Assembly (NCBI RefSeq): GCF_009917385.1
Contig: NZ_QWLJ01000010.1
Coordinates: 62,001-126,000 of the forward strand
Reading direction: 5' to 3'
DNA from: Roseburia sp. 1XD42-34
Lineage (GTDB): Bacteria > Bacillota > Bacilli > Bacillales > Amphibacillaceae
DNA length: 64,000 nucleotides
A program made the translations under genes and the position numbers. Under the pieces are notes generated by a model, which searched no databases, had not been told where the DNA came from, and worked only from the letters and a program-made list of their open reading frames with translations. Shown in pieces: positions 22,068-30,832 of the stretch. Position 1 is the stretch's first letter. Every line of letters begins with the position of its first letter.

Positions 22068-23450
22068 ATGGCAAAAAAAGCAGTACCAGTAAAAAAGAAT
22101 GAGATCTTGATGCTCACATTTGAAGATTTGACCCACGAAGGGAATGGAGTTGCTAAAGTAAATGGCTACCCTCTATTTGTACCGTATGGATTGCCAGGCG
22201 AACAAGCTCTCGTTAAAGTTATAAAAGTAAATAAAAATTTTGGCTTTGGGAAGCTTATGGAAGTAAAGCAAGCAAGTCCAGATCGAGTAGCACCACCTTG
22301 TGATGTGTATTATAAATGTGGGGGATGCCAATTACAGCATATGAGTTATGAACTGCAGCTGGATATGAAGCGAAACCAAGTAAAAAACGTGATGCGAAAA
22401 ATTGCCCATATGAGCCATGTTCCAGTTCATCCTACAATTGGTATGACGGATCCATGGCGTTATCGTAATAAAGTGCAAATCCCGGTTGGTGAAAAGAATG
22501 GCAAGTTGATTACTGGTTTTTACCAAAAGCGCAGTCATCGGATCATTGAAGATATGGATACATGTATCATTCAGGATGAAGTTAATGATCGTATGGTAGA
22601 AGCAGTTCGGCGGATTGCCAACCAATTAGGAATCACTGCTTATGATGAATCCCATCATCGCGGGGCGTTGCGCCATATCATGGTACGTACCGGTAGTGAA
22701 ACACAGGATACGATGGTTGTTCTCGTAACTCGAACGGATAAACTTCCAGAACAGGATAAGCTGATTCAAGCATTGACGGAAACCTATCCTCATATTAAAT
22801 CGATTGTTCACAATGTGAATAAGGAAAAAACGAATGTCATTTTAGGTAAAAAGACGAAAGTTATTTGGGGAGATGACTATATTTACGATACGATTGGCGA
22901 CATTCGGTTTGCTATTTCTGCTAAGTCGTTTTATCAAGTCAATCCACCACAAACAAAAGTGCTATATGAAAAAGCTTTGGAATATGCAAAGCTTCATTCA
23001 TCGGATGTAGTTATTGATGCATATTGTGGCATTGGTACGATTTCACTATTTTTAGCGCAGCAGGCGAAAAAGGTTTACGGCATAGAGGTTGTTCCAGAAG
23101 CAATTAGCGATGCAAAAAGAAATGCCAAACTGAACGGAATTACCAATGTTGAATTCGTTGTAGGTGAAGCTGAGAAAGTTATGCCATGGTGGAAGGCACA
23201 GGGGTTGCATCCTGACGTAATTATTGTTGATCCGCCACGAAAAGGATGTGACGGAGACTTTCTGCAAGCAATGATCGAGATGGAACCGAAACGAATTGTG
23301 TATGTTTCCTGCAACCCGTCTACACTAGCTCGAGACTTAAAAATATTAGATGAAGGCGGCTATGAAACGAAGGAAGTGCAACCAGTTGACATGTTTCCGC
23401 AGACGAATCATGTGGAGGCTATAGCGTTGATACAACGGAAAATTATGTAG
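22068..23450 (+). CDS. rlmCD: 23S rRNA (uracil-5-)-methyltransferase, RlmCD/RumA family
   Basis: 460-aa SAM-dependent RNA m5U methyltransferase of the TrmA/RumA family; the B. subtilis orthologue at this locus (YefA) methylates 23S rRNA U747 and U1939. N-terminal TRAM/OB domain (LTFEDLTHEGNGVAKVNGYPLFV), Fe-S cysteines in PPCDVYYKCGGCQLQH, SAM-binding DAYCGIGTISLFLAQ, the DPPRKGC motif, and the catalytic Cys in VSCNPSTLARDL. Its 3' end is a known insertion site for conjugative elements in Firmicutes, and element remains lie just downstream. Confidence 0.94.
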   Translation: MAKKAVPVKKNEILMLTFEDLTHEGNGVAKVNGYPLFVPYGLPGEQALVKVIKVNKNFGFGKLMEVKQASPDRVAPPCDVYYKCGGCQLQHMSYELQLDMKRNQVKNVMRKIAHMSHVPVHPTIGMTDPWRYRNKVQIPVGEKNGKLITGFYQKRSHRIIEDMDTCIIQDEVNDRMVEAVRRIANQLGITAYDESHHRGALRHIMVRTGSETQDTMVVLVTRTDKLPEQDKLIQALTETYPHIKSIVHNVNKEKTNVILGKKTKVIWGDDYIYDTIGDIRFAISAKSFYQVNPPQTKVLYEKALEYAKLHSSDVVIDAYCGIGTISLFLAQQAKKVYGIEVVPEAISDAKRNAKLNGITNVEFVVGEAEKVMPWWKAQGLHPDVIIVDPPRKGCDGDFLQAMIEMEPKRIVYVSCNPSTLARDLKILDEGGYETKEVQPVDMFPQTNHVEAIALIQRKIM

Positions 23451-23619
23451 AAATTCTTAGTTTCACAACGTTTTACAAGCATGCACACTTTGTACCAAAT
23501 GGTGAAAATGGGCGTAAAAAAGTGATGAAAAACCATATTGGGGTTTCAGTAGGAATTGAACTGGTGTGTGGGAACACAACAGAATTATAAACTTTAACTT
23601 AATAGATACTATAAAATTT

Positions 23620-23651
23620 AGACGTTCAATTAAAATGAGCGTCTTTTTTTT
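23620..23651 (+). terminator. Terminator 170 nt after rlmCD
   Basis: AGACGTTCA (23620-23628) with TGAGCGTCT (23636-23644), a 9-bp stem, then a run of T to 23651. The 23451-23619 interval carries only a short open frame end (KNHIGVSVGIEL), possibly a relic. Confidence 0.85.
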
Positions 23652-23680
23652 ATGCCTAAAATGAAGAGTAGAGGTGAAAT

Positions 23681-23848
23681 ATGACTGGACTAACATTGGG
23701 AAGTTTATTTGATGGAATCGGGGTATTTCCTCTATCTGGTTCTCGTTACGGAATTAGTCCGACATGGGCAAGTGAGATAGAGAAAGCACCTGTATCTATT
23801 ACAAAACACCATTTCCCTAACATGCTCCAGATGTTGATTGGTATATAA
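23681..23848 (+). pseudogene. Truncated DNA (cytosine-5) methyltransferase, N-terminal fragment
   Basis: ATG at 23681 after AGAGGTG. Only 55 codons remain: LTLGSLFDGIGVFPLSGSR ... WASEIEKAP, which is the SAM-binding motif I and following segment of C5 methyltransferases. The catalytic PCQ motif and the target recognition domain are missing. Such genes are frequent cargo of Tn916-like elements, and the coupling-protein remnant follows 80 nt later. Confidence 0.8.
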
Positions 23849-23930
23849 AGGCAGATGATCTGGTCTTAAAGGGAAAAGCGACAATATAAACTAGTAACAT
23901 TCCAAAGTCTACCCCTAGTAAGGAAAAATA

Positions 23931-25239
23931 GTGAAAGTCTTTAGAAAACGAGGGAAACGAATTCGAGCGAGTGATGTGTCCCTCGTTTTTCAATTTGTAT
24001 TCTTTGGACTCGTTGGTGTATGGCTCGCTTCTTTTATCCCTTTTCATCTGTCATTTTTACATTCTACAACGTGGCAGCTTGATTTATTTCAAGCACACTT
24101 TATCAGTAGATATGGGTTGATTTCATTGGTGATTAGTTTAGTGATGGTAGCTTGTTATACTTTTGTTTATTATCGCTATCGGTATGATCGTATCAGGCAA
24201 GTTATTCACCGTCAAAAACTCGCCAAAATGATTATAGAAAACGGTTGGTATGAAATGAAACAAGTACAATCAAGTAGCTTCTTTGAAGACATACCAAATG
24301 GAAAAGCAAAAGATAAAATTAGTCATTTTCCTAAAATGTATTATCGGCTGGAAAAAGGATTGCTTCATATTCAAACAGAAATCACATTGGGAAAATATCA
24401 AGAACAGTTACTAAACCTCGAAAATAAACTGGAAAGTGGTTTGTACTGTGAATTGGTATCGAAAGAGTTACATGATTCCTTTGTGAAATATATCTTGCTC
24501 TATGACACAATTAATAGTCGTATTTCCATTGATGAAGTGGTTGCACAAAATGGTAGCTTAAAGCTCATGGATTCGATGTATTGGGAATATGATAGCCTCC
24601 CACATATGTTGATCGCTGGCGGAACTGGCGGCGGAAAGACGTACTTTATTCTCACACTGATTGAAGCGCTATTAAAAACAGATGCAAAATTGTATATCCT
24701 AGATCCAAAAAAATGCCGATTTAGCGGATTTAGCCACATTTATGCCTGATGTGTATTATAAAAAAGAAGATATGATGGCTCGTAGTGAAGAAATGAAACA
24801 AATGCCTAACTATAAAACAGGAGAAAACTATGCTTATTTAGGCTTATCTCCTCATTTTTTAGTTTTTGACGAGTACGTGGCATTTATGGAAATGCTTGTT
24901 TCCAAGGAAAATACAGCAGTGTTAACCAAACTAAAACAGATTGTTATGCTAGGACGACAAGCAGGCTTCTTTCTTATTCTTGCCTGTCAACGACCAGACG
25001 CAAAATACCTTGGAGACGGCATTCGAGATCAGTTTAATTTTCGGGTTGCTTTAGGTCGTATGAGTGAACATGGGTATGGCATAATGTTCGGATCGGACGT
25101 ACAAAAAGAATTTTTCTTAAAACAGATCAAAGGACGAGGGTATGTTGATAAAGGAGATAATGTCATTTCAGAATTTTATACACCACTTGTCCCGAAAGAA
25201 CATGACTTTTTAAATGAAATTGCTAAACTAGCTCGATAA
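23931..25239 (+). pseudogene. Frameshifted FtsK/SpoIIIE-type conjugative coupling protein (Tn916 Orf21 / ICEBs1 ConQ-like)
   Basis: GTG start at 23931. Two membrane spans (about residues 20-75) and then a P-loop AGGTGGGKTYF (about residues 229-239) typical of FtsK/HerA coupling proteins that hand DNA-relaxase complexes to the secretion channel. The frame breaks at the A7 run 24707-24713: it ends in TGA at 24747-24749, while the correct continuation (MPDVYYKKEDMM, Walker B-like FLVFDEYVAFM, ACQRPDAKYLGDGIRDQFNFR) runs in another frame to TAA at 25237-25239. One fewer A restores DPKNADLADL. Total length about 436 codons, near Orf21 (461 aa). A homopolymer sequencing error is possible. Confidence 0.85.
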
Positions 25240-25244
25240 AGGCT

Positions 25245-25340
25245 GCCCAGTGCGGCGGCGTGCGAAGCGAAAGCCGACGTGCTGGGCTAAGCCTGCGTGG
25301 CGACAGCCACGCCTTAACCCCCCATTTCTAACAGGGGGGT
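25245..25340 (+). other. oriT-like region of a Tn916/ICEBs1-class element
   Basis: Three inverted repeats directly after the coupling protein gene: GCCCAG (25245-25250) / CTGGGC (25282-25287); GCGTGGC (25295-25301) / GCCACGC (25306-25312); and ACCCCCC (25317-25323) / GGGGGGT (25334-25340) enclosing ATTTCTAACA. The last has the 7+10+7 layout and the CTAACA-GGGGGGT end that I recall for the ICEBs1 oriT. In Tn916 and ICEBs1 oriT also sits between the coupling protein and relaxase genes. No relaxase follows here. Confidence 0.7.
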
Positions 25341-25410
25341 AGAAAAACAATAAGAAACTGTTCCAAAGACCAATAACACCTGATGGCACAACGGTTTGGA
25401 GCATATGAAG

Positions 25411-25449
25411 AAGATGTCAGCTTTTAATCTTTAGTTGACATCTTTTTTT
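25411..25449 (+). terminator. Terminator with a group II intron inserted just behind it
   Basis: AAGATGTCA (25411-25419) pairs with TGACATCTT (25436-25444), then TTTTT to 25449. The intron fragment begins 5 nt after the T run. Confidence 0.85.
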
Positions 25450-25453
25450 AGTT

Positions 25454-25588
25454 GTGCGCCCTGCATGGGCGGAAACTTGGTGGCGAAAGTCCACTACAGG
25501 CTTGGCAGTAGGAACTGTTAGCGAAAGGCAAGGTGGCTATCGTGAGGTAGTGGCTGAAGGAAGCCGGACGCAAACTCCTGAACTGACA
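25454..25588 (+). mobile_element. 5' fragment of a group II (IIC-like) intron
   Basis: Begins GTGCGCCCTGCATGGGCGG, the usual group II 5' end. It continues with domain I landmarks: GAAAGTCCACTACAGG, GGCAGTAGGAACTGTTAGC, GAAAGGCAAGG and CTGAAGGAAGCCGGACGCAA. It stops near CTGAACTGAC (about 25588), so the rest of domain I, domains II-VI and the reverse transcriptase ORF are lost. Insertion right behind a terminator hairpin is the rule for class IIC introns. Confidence 0.75.
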
Positions 25589-25612
25589 CTTATGTTTTAC
25601 CATTATTGTATA

Positions 25613-26380
25613 TTAGGGATTGCATGCTTTGATAACAGTTTCTATATATCCGACATCTGGTCTACTTGGTTCTATATTCCACGGGATTTTGTTTCCCTTC
25701 GCAAAATCGTAATGACAATAATATTGATCTTTCATTCCATTTTGATTACTAAACTCGCTATCATTAATATGTTTATTGAGAAGTTTAGCCCAACTATCAT
25801 TACGTATGGATGACCATTCTAAAATTCCTGAATCCCATAGTAATGGTTTAGGATGGATACTTAAGGAAGTTATATTGTCCCTAACAATCCAATTACTTGA
25901 ATTAAAATAATCTTCATAGGTATACGAAGCTATTAAATAATTTATATCTATCATTTTCTCTTGAGAACTAACCTGTATTTTTAAATGTCCATTCACTATA
26001 GATAAATCCATATTTTTTTTATTTTCAAACGAGATAATTCCAATAGAGTCTCCATTAGCATTGTATACATTAGCTGAGTTTACTTGATTTCCCTCATTAT
26101 CCTTATTAATTATAATGTATTCTCCATTCGTAGGGGTGAAGGGAATTATAAAAGATAATTTTTTATTGTTACCTTGAGTATTATTTATAAGAGTAATTGT
26201 TTCTTTGATCTCATTACTTTGTATATTTCTAGCAGTTGTAGTTAAATTTTCTGAAATTGGTTCTTTAAAATAATTTAAAACATTAATATTTTGAGCTTGG
26301 GTGGGACTACTTGGTAAAAATAAAGTGGTTAAAATTAAGACTGATAAAATGCAGATTAATAAACTATTATTTTTTGTCAT
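25613..26380 (-). CDS. Secreted DUF2599-domain protein
   Basis: 255-aa predicted secreted protein. The ATG at 26380 is chosen because GGAGGA lies just upstream; an in-frame upstream ATG has no site. Signal peptide: MTKNNS, a hydrophobic core, then SSPTQA before QNINV. The C-terminal 90 residues show the DUF2599 pattern: WSSIRNDSWAKLL, MKDQYYCHYDFAKG, WNIEPSRPDVGYIETV, ending KACNP with two Cys that could form a disulphide. Function of DUF2599 is unknown. Divergent base use (very AT-rich) and location against the cut end of the intron suggest arrival with or after the mobile element. Confidence 0.75.
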   Translation of the reverse strand: MTKNNSLLICILSVLILTTLFLPSSPTQAQNINVLNYFKEPISENLTTTARNIQSNEIKETITLINNTQGNNKKLSFIIPFTPTNGEYIIINKDNEGNQVNSANVYNANGDSIGIISFENKKNMDLSIVNGHLKIQVSSQEKMIDINYLIASYTYEDYFNSSNWIVRDNITSLSIHPKPLLWDSGILEWSSIRNDSWAKLLNKHINDSEFSNQNGMKDQYYCHYDFAKGNKIPWNIEPSRPDVGYIETVIKACNP

Positions 26381-26799
26381 TCTTATCCTCCTCAAATTAT
26401 AACAATAATTATATACTAACACAATTTTAAAATAATAAATATTTTTCTGATTTATATATATTCTCTTGTGCTAATGTTTACTGGTATGAAAGGATATATA
26501 GGTACGCAAACTCTAGCAATAATTGCATGTGGTCTTGTCCCATAAAACTTAACTTTAAAAAGACTATGAGATTTTTATTCAGAGAGTCAATGGTTAGAGT
26601 TATTATGGACCTTAATTGTTAACAATATATGTAGTAAACTTGTGGAATTTGTCTCTCATGCCTCAGATCACTTCTTATAATCGATCTTCTTTTCACTTTT
26701 GTTTGTTATTATTAAAGTGTATAATGATCAAGGTTTACTATAGTTTGATAAAAAGCGATAAAGCATGGTATAAGTGTAAAAGAAGTGATTTTTTTAATA
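26381..26799. other. AT-rich intergenic region
   Basis: Probable promoter region of the DUF2599 gene (divergent) and possibly the lost right end of the mobile element. No second copy of the rlmCD 3'-end sequence was recognised by eye. The 62-codon open frame at 26616 has no ribosome binding site. Confidence 0.4.
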
Positions 26800-27063
26800 G
26801 ATAAGAAAGTATAACAATTTTGGCTTTGGGATACGGATATAACGGAATAGCTACGTCTGGCTTAAGCGCCCAGCAACTAGGCGACTTCACTCCATTGCCC
26901 TACGATAAGTCATCATCGGTTCGAGGTTAAAAGGTAGGCCGACTAAAAACGGGCTTGCCGCTCAGGCGTCGGCATACTCCTGTTGCAGGAGCATGATTCC
27001 TAAAGCTTTAGTTGCTTCGTTCCAGTCGCTACGTTGCTAAACGGGCGCTCTGCGCCTTTGTTC
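26800..27063 (+). repeat. Dispersed intergenic repeat, family 1, long form
   Basis: GATAAGAAAGTATAACAATTTTGG to CTCTGCGCCTTTGTTC. The middle module carries the hairpin variant CTCCTGTTGCAGGAG instead of the TTTTTAGT pairing. Lies just upstream of the dihydrouridine synthase gene. Confidence 0.92.
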
Positions 27064-27121
27064 ATATTTTGGAACAAGATTTTGATTCGTGGTCCCATGA
27101 TGAAAGGATTTGAGTTTATAT

Positions 27122-28096
27122 ATGATAGATAATTTTTGGCGTGATTTACCAAAGCCGTTTTTTGTGCTGGCGCCAATGGAAGATGTGACGGATGTTGTTT
27201 TTCGCCATGTAGTTAGTGAAGCAGGAAGACCAGATGTGTTTTTTACAGAGTTTACAAATTCGGAGAGCTATTGTCACCCAGAGGGGAAGTTGAGTGTACG
27301 TGGACGTTTGACTTTTACCGAAGATGAACAACCAATTGTAGCTCACATATGGGGAGATAAACCAGAATACTTTCGACAAATGAGTATTGGTATGGCGAAA
27401 CAGGGGTTTAAGGGACTGGATATCAATATGGGCTGTCCTGTCCATAATGTTGCAGCAAATGGAAAGGGATGTGGGCTTATCCGACGCCCTGAAGTTGCAG
27501 CAGATCTAATACAAGCTGCAAAAGCAGGGGGATTGCCTGTAAGTGTGAAGACAAGGCTTGGTTATACTCATGTAGATGAATGGCATGACTGGTTGACTCA
27601 CTTATTGAAACAAGACATCGTAAATCTTTCCATTCATTTGCGTACAAAAAAAGAAATGAGTAAAGTAGATGCCCATTGGGAACTGATCCCAGAAATTAAG
27701 ACTCTTCGTGACCAGGTAGCACCAGATACGCTTTTGACGATTAATGGGGATATTCCGGACAGGCAAACGGGTATGGAACTTGCTCATCAATATGGTGTGG
27801 ATGGGATTATGATTGGGCGTGGTATTTTTAAAAATCCATTTGCCTTTGAAAAGGAGCCAAAAGATCATAGTAGTAAGGAATTGCTTGATCTCTTACGATT
27901 GCATTTAGACCTTCATGATAAGCATTCAAAAATAGAACCACGTCCATTCAGACCACTTCGTCGCTTTTTTAAGATATATGTCCGTGATTTTCGAGGAGCG
28001 AGTGAACTAAGAAATCAATTGATGAGCACAGAATCAACAGACGAAGTACGCATATTGCTGGATAACTTTGAGTATAGTAATGGTGGTTCGTGTTGA
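27122..28096 (+). CDS. tRNA-dihydrouridine synthase (Dus family)
   Basis: 324-aa FMN-dependent tRNA dihydrouridine synthase, which reduces uridines in tRNA loops with NADPH. TIM barrel with N-terminal [17 protein letters not shown], the active-site segment [19 protein letters not shown] (catalytic Cys), VKTRLGY and the phosphate-binding [13 protein letters not shown]-terminal helical domain. ATG 27122 preferred: it matches the family start ([10 protein letters not shown]); a TTG at 27110 lies too close to AAAGGA (27103-27108). Which uridine is modified cannot be told. Confidence 0.92.
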   Translation: MIDNFWRDLPKPFFVLAPMEDVTDVVFRHVVSEAGRPDVFFTEFTNSESYCHPEGKLSVRGRLTFTEDEQPIVAHIWGDKPEYFRQMSIGMAKQGFKGLDINMGCPVHNVAANGKGCGLIRRPEVAADLIQAAKAGGLPVSVKTRLGYTHVDEWHDWLTHLLKQDIVNLSIHLRTKKEMSKVDAHWELIPEIKTLRDQVAPDTLLTINGDIPDRQTGMELAHQYGVDGIMIGRGIFKNPFAFEKEPKDHSSKELLDLLRLHLDLHDKHSKIEPRPFRPLRRFFKIYVRDFRGASELRNQLMSTESTDEVRILLDNFEYSNGGSC

Positions 28097-28229
28097 TGGA
28101 GCGATGAGCACGAGAAGGAAGCATATCAAGTGGGCGTTAAACTAATGTTGTGCATCGCCCCTAAACATGAGTTACTTATAAATAAAGTATGAGCAAGGTA
28201 TACTACAATCGGCTCCGTTGCAGGAAAAC

Positions 28230-28270
28230 AAAAGCCTCATCCCCATTTTAGAAGGGGGGATGAGGCTTTT
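28230..28270. terminator. Strong bidirectional terminator after dus
   Basis: A perfect 15-bp stem: AAAAGCCTCATCCCC (28230-28244) with GGGGATGAGGCTTTT (28256-28270), flanked by A and T runs. Confidence 0.9.
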
Positions 28271-28408
28271 GTACCTTTTTTAATAATAATTAATAAATGC
28301 AAAAGTGTGGATCTAGTGGTACCCCCCTGTTCTTTGCCGAGTAATAAATGAAATATTACTTCTTCTAAGCTGAAATGACAGAAAGCTAATACTTTTCTTT
28401 TTTCAGGA

Positions 28409-28612
28409 GATAAGAAAGTATAAAAATTTTGGCATTGGAATACCGATATAACGGAATAGTCACGTCCGGCTCCAGCGCCCAGCAACTAGGCGACTTCACT
28501 CCATCGCCTTACGATAAGTCATCATTGGTTCGTGCCTCACCATGATTCCTAAAACTTTAGTTGCTTCGCTCCAGTCGCTACGTTGCTAAACGGGCGCTTT
28601 GCGCTTTTGTTC
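28409..28612 (+). repeat. Dispersed intergenic repeat, family 1, short form
   Basis: GATAAGAAAGTATAAAAATTTTGG to GCGCTTTTGTTC; no middle module (GTGCCTCACCATGATTCC in its place). Confidence 0.92.
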
Positions 28613-28765
28613 TTTCTTGACTTCTACATATCCAACGGAAGTTCATTTGGAAATGTAATCCATTCATTTTATTGTTTAAGGAAGGGCTTGTGTACCATTA
28701 TTTTCCTCACTAAATAGTTGATTAGATATACTGCGAAAAATGCATATTTAAAAGAGGAAAATATT

Positions 28766-28796
28766 TATTGATAATCAATAAAAGAAAAGGTATACT
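28766..28796 (+). promoter_or_regulatory. Sigma-A promoter overlapped by a 15-nt palindrome
   Basis: TTGATA (28768-28773), 17-nt spacer, TATACT (28791-28796). The -35 box lies within the perfect palindrome TATTGATAATCAATA (28766-28780), a good candidate operator, perhaps for the XRE protein encoded as the second gene. The ATG at 28797 would lie before the transcription start, supporting the start at 28827. Confidence 0.7.
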
Positions 28797-28826
28797 ATGG
28801 TTAATGATGAAAAGCGAGGTGCTGTT

Positions 28827-29303
28827 ATGAAACGGGGATCCGTAACGGTTCTGAAGGCAGCTATCTTTGCCATTGGCATTGTCGTATTAAGCTTATGTAT
28901 ATTTGCATTGCCCTCATTGGCAAAGAGTTTAGCAGAAATGTATCCGGAGTTTGCTTATTTAAGATATCCAGTATTATTAGGTTTATATTTGACCACAGGT
29001 CCATTTTTTTATGCGTTATATCAGGGGTTAAGGATGTTACATCTTATTGAGAACGGTAAGGCGTTTTCTTATTTAGCAGTATATACATTAGTTCGTATCA
29101 AGTACTGTGCAAGTATGATTAGTATATTGTATATTATGGGAATGATTTTTCTTTTAACGCAAAATGCTTTACATCCTAGTATAGCGATTATGGGGCTGGT
29201 TATTCTCTTTTCTTCTATAGTTATTATGTTGTTTAGTGCTGTTCTACAGTCGCTTTTTAAAAATGCACTAATCATGAGATTAGAAAATGAGTTGACCGTC
29301 TGA
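28827..29303 (+). CDS. DUF2975 membrane protein (YoaS-like)
   Basis: 158-aa protein with four predicted membrane spans (about residues 10-32, 48-68, 92-115, 122-148), of the DUF2975 family. ATG 28827 with GCGAGGTG 6 nt upstream. Followed after 9 nt by a small XRE regulator; the DUF2975-XRE pairing is common in Firmicutes (B. subtilis yoaS-yozG). Function is unknown; a sensing or membrane-stress role is often supposed but not shown here. Confidence 0.82.
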   Translation: MKRGSVTVLKAAIFAIGIVVLSLCIFALPSLAKSLAEMYPEFAYLRYPVLLGLYLTTGPFFYALYQGLRMLHLIENGKAFSYLAVYTLVRIKYCASMISILYIMGMIFLLTQNALHPSIAIMGLVILFSSIVIMLFSAVLQSLFKNALIMRLENELTV

Positions 29304-29312
29304 GGTGAGTCC

Positions 29313-29546
29313 ATGGCGATTATAGTGCACATTGATGTCATGTTAGCAAAAAGGAAAATGAGTGTGACGGAGCTGTCTGAAAAAGTAGGTATTACTATGG
29401 CTAATCTGTCTATTTTAAAAAATGGTAAGGCAAAAGCAATTCGTTTTTCTACGTTGGAAGCAATATGTAAAGCTTTGGACTGTCAACCAGGTGATATTTT
29501 AGAATATAAAGCTGAGGGAGATAGGGAAAACGGAGAGTCTAAATGA
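29313..29546 (+). CDS. Cro/C1-type small regulator (YozG-like)
   Basis: 77-aa XRE-family DNA-binding protein, essentially only an HTH: KRKMSVTELSEKVGITMANLSILKNGKAKAIRFSTLEAICKALDC. ATG 29313 with TGAGGTGAG upstream. Distal gene of a two-gene operon with the DUF2975 protein; the palindrome over the operon promoter would suit autoregulation. Terminator at 29641. Confidence 0.88.
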   Translation: MAIIVHIDVMLAKRKMSVTELSEKVGITMANLSILKNGKAKAIRFSTLEAICKALDCQPGDILEYKAEGDRENGESK

Positions 29547-29640
29547 AGTAAGAATAATCGAATGAAAGTAATAAAATGTGAGGAAGCTAGACTATTGCAT
29601 GAACTGGCCCTCATCCCAGTAGACAGGGGAAGATTATAAG

Positions 29641-29664
29641 CGGCTACAGGGATGTGGCCGTTTT
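29641..29664 (+). terminator. Terminator with GGGA tetraloop
   Basis: CGGCTACA (29641-29648), loop GGGA, TGTGGCCG (29653-29660) including one G-T pair, then TTTT. The DNA from 29665 to 29862 shows no gene. Confidence 0.8.
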
Positions 29665-29862
29665 AATCATTTTTGATGTCATACATTAGCATAACTCTTC
29701 AATTGAATAATTGACTTTTTTAAGATATTAACACTTCATCGTTTAGTGACTAGAATTAAACGTGTTGGACACAGAAAACTCTTGCTTTACGTACAACAGA
29801 TTTTATTTTTTAATCTGTCCACCTAGGAGGGGTATATCAACAATTGACTACCTTTTTAAGGA

Positions 29863-30116
29863 GATAAGAAAGTATAAAAATTGTTGCATTGGGATACCGA
29901 TATAACGGAATAACCACGTCCGGCTTAAGCGCCCAGCAACTAGGCGACGCCCTACAATAAGTCATCATCGGTTCGTTACAAAGAGGAGGGCCGACTAAAA
30001 ACGGGCTTGCCGCTCAGGCGTGGGCACACCCCTGTTTTTAGTGGCATGACTCCTAAAACTTTAGTTGCTTTGCTCCAGGCGCTATGTTGCTAAACGGGCG
30101 CTTTGCGCCTTTGTTC
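29863..30116 (+). repeat. Dispersed intergenic repeat, family 1, long form
   Basis: GATAAGAAAGTATAAAAATTG to TTTGCGCCTTTGTTC, with a small deletion after CAACTAGGCGA. The middle module has the best stem of the family: ACTAAAAAC facing GTTTTTAGT (9 bp), plus GGG/CCC. Ends 8 nt before the stop of a convergent gene. Confidence 0.92.
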
Positions 30117-30124
30117 ACTACTAC

Positions 30125-30631
30125 TTATTTGCCCTTGAATTGCAGCAATGAGTGTATTTCTTTTTCTAACTCTTCTTTGGAGACATTGGCATCTTCCGCT
30201 ACATAGAATGTGAAGCGAGGTTTTTTGCCCTCATAGTTGGCTTCAAATTCAACACCTTCATAGCCATTTTCTTGTATATAGTCAGAAACATAGGACTTCA
30301 TGTCCTCTTTAAATTGTTGTAACTCTAACTCTTTCGCATTACTTCGCTTTATACTAATGGAATATTTATCTGAGAGATCATACTCCTTCAGCTTGTTTTC
30401 CATGTTCGCTATAAATTTATGTTGATCTATCTGATCTATATCAAAGAAAACTTCAGAGTTTTCGTCGTCTACAACCGATGCGAACATATCATAATTATCC
30501 CAAGCATTATCCATCACTTTACTTAAGCGTTCATCTTCACTAAGCTCAGGTTCTGCTTCTTTCACTAGATTAGTGCTAAATAACAATACAATGAATGAAA
30601 CAATAACCAAAAATAGAATGCCTTTCTTCAT
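30125..30631 (-). CDS. Unrecognised secreted or membrane-anchored protein, 168 aa
   Basis: N-terminal hydrophobic segment (GILFLVIVSFIVLLFST) acts as signal or anchor, followed by an acidic, charged, lysine- and glutamate-rich extracellular domain with no motif known to me (repeated helix-forming stretches such as ELQQFKEDMKSYVSDYIQ and SKEELEKEIHSLLQF). Start at the second of two adjacent ATGs, because GAGGG lies 5 nt before it. No operon partner. Upstream, divergent to a NAD(P)-binding protein gene. Confidence 0.7.
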   Translation of the reverse strand: MKKGILFLVIVSFIVLLFSTNLVKEAEPELSEDERLSKVMDNAWDNYDMFASVVDDENSEVFFDIDQIDQHKFIANMENKLKEYDLSDKYSISIKRSNAKELELQQFKEDMKSYVSDYIQENGYEGVEFEANYEGKKPRFTFYVAEDANVSKEELEKEIHSLLQFKGK

Positions 30632-30832
30632 CATATCCCTCTTTTTCCTGAATTGCAGATTTTACCGGTATTTTGGAGCCGTCATTAATTCCATCTAACT
30701 ATACTATAATATGAGTTGCAATCTTTTGCTGATTTCAAGGGATTATGCCACTAATCAGATTGGTGGACATATATACAAAATGTATTTACGATGGAATTAA
30801 GCACGAACAATAAGAAAGAAAGGGTGATTGCA

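Noticed and set aside
26616-26804. 62-codon open frame before the repeat at 26800
   Set aside because: AT-rich chance frame with no ribosome binding site.
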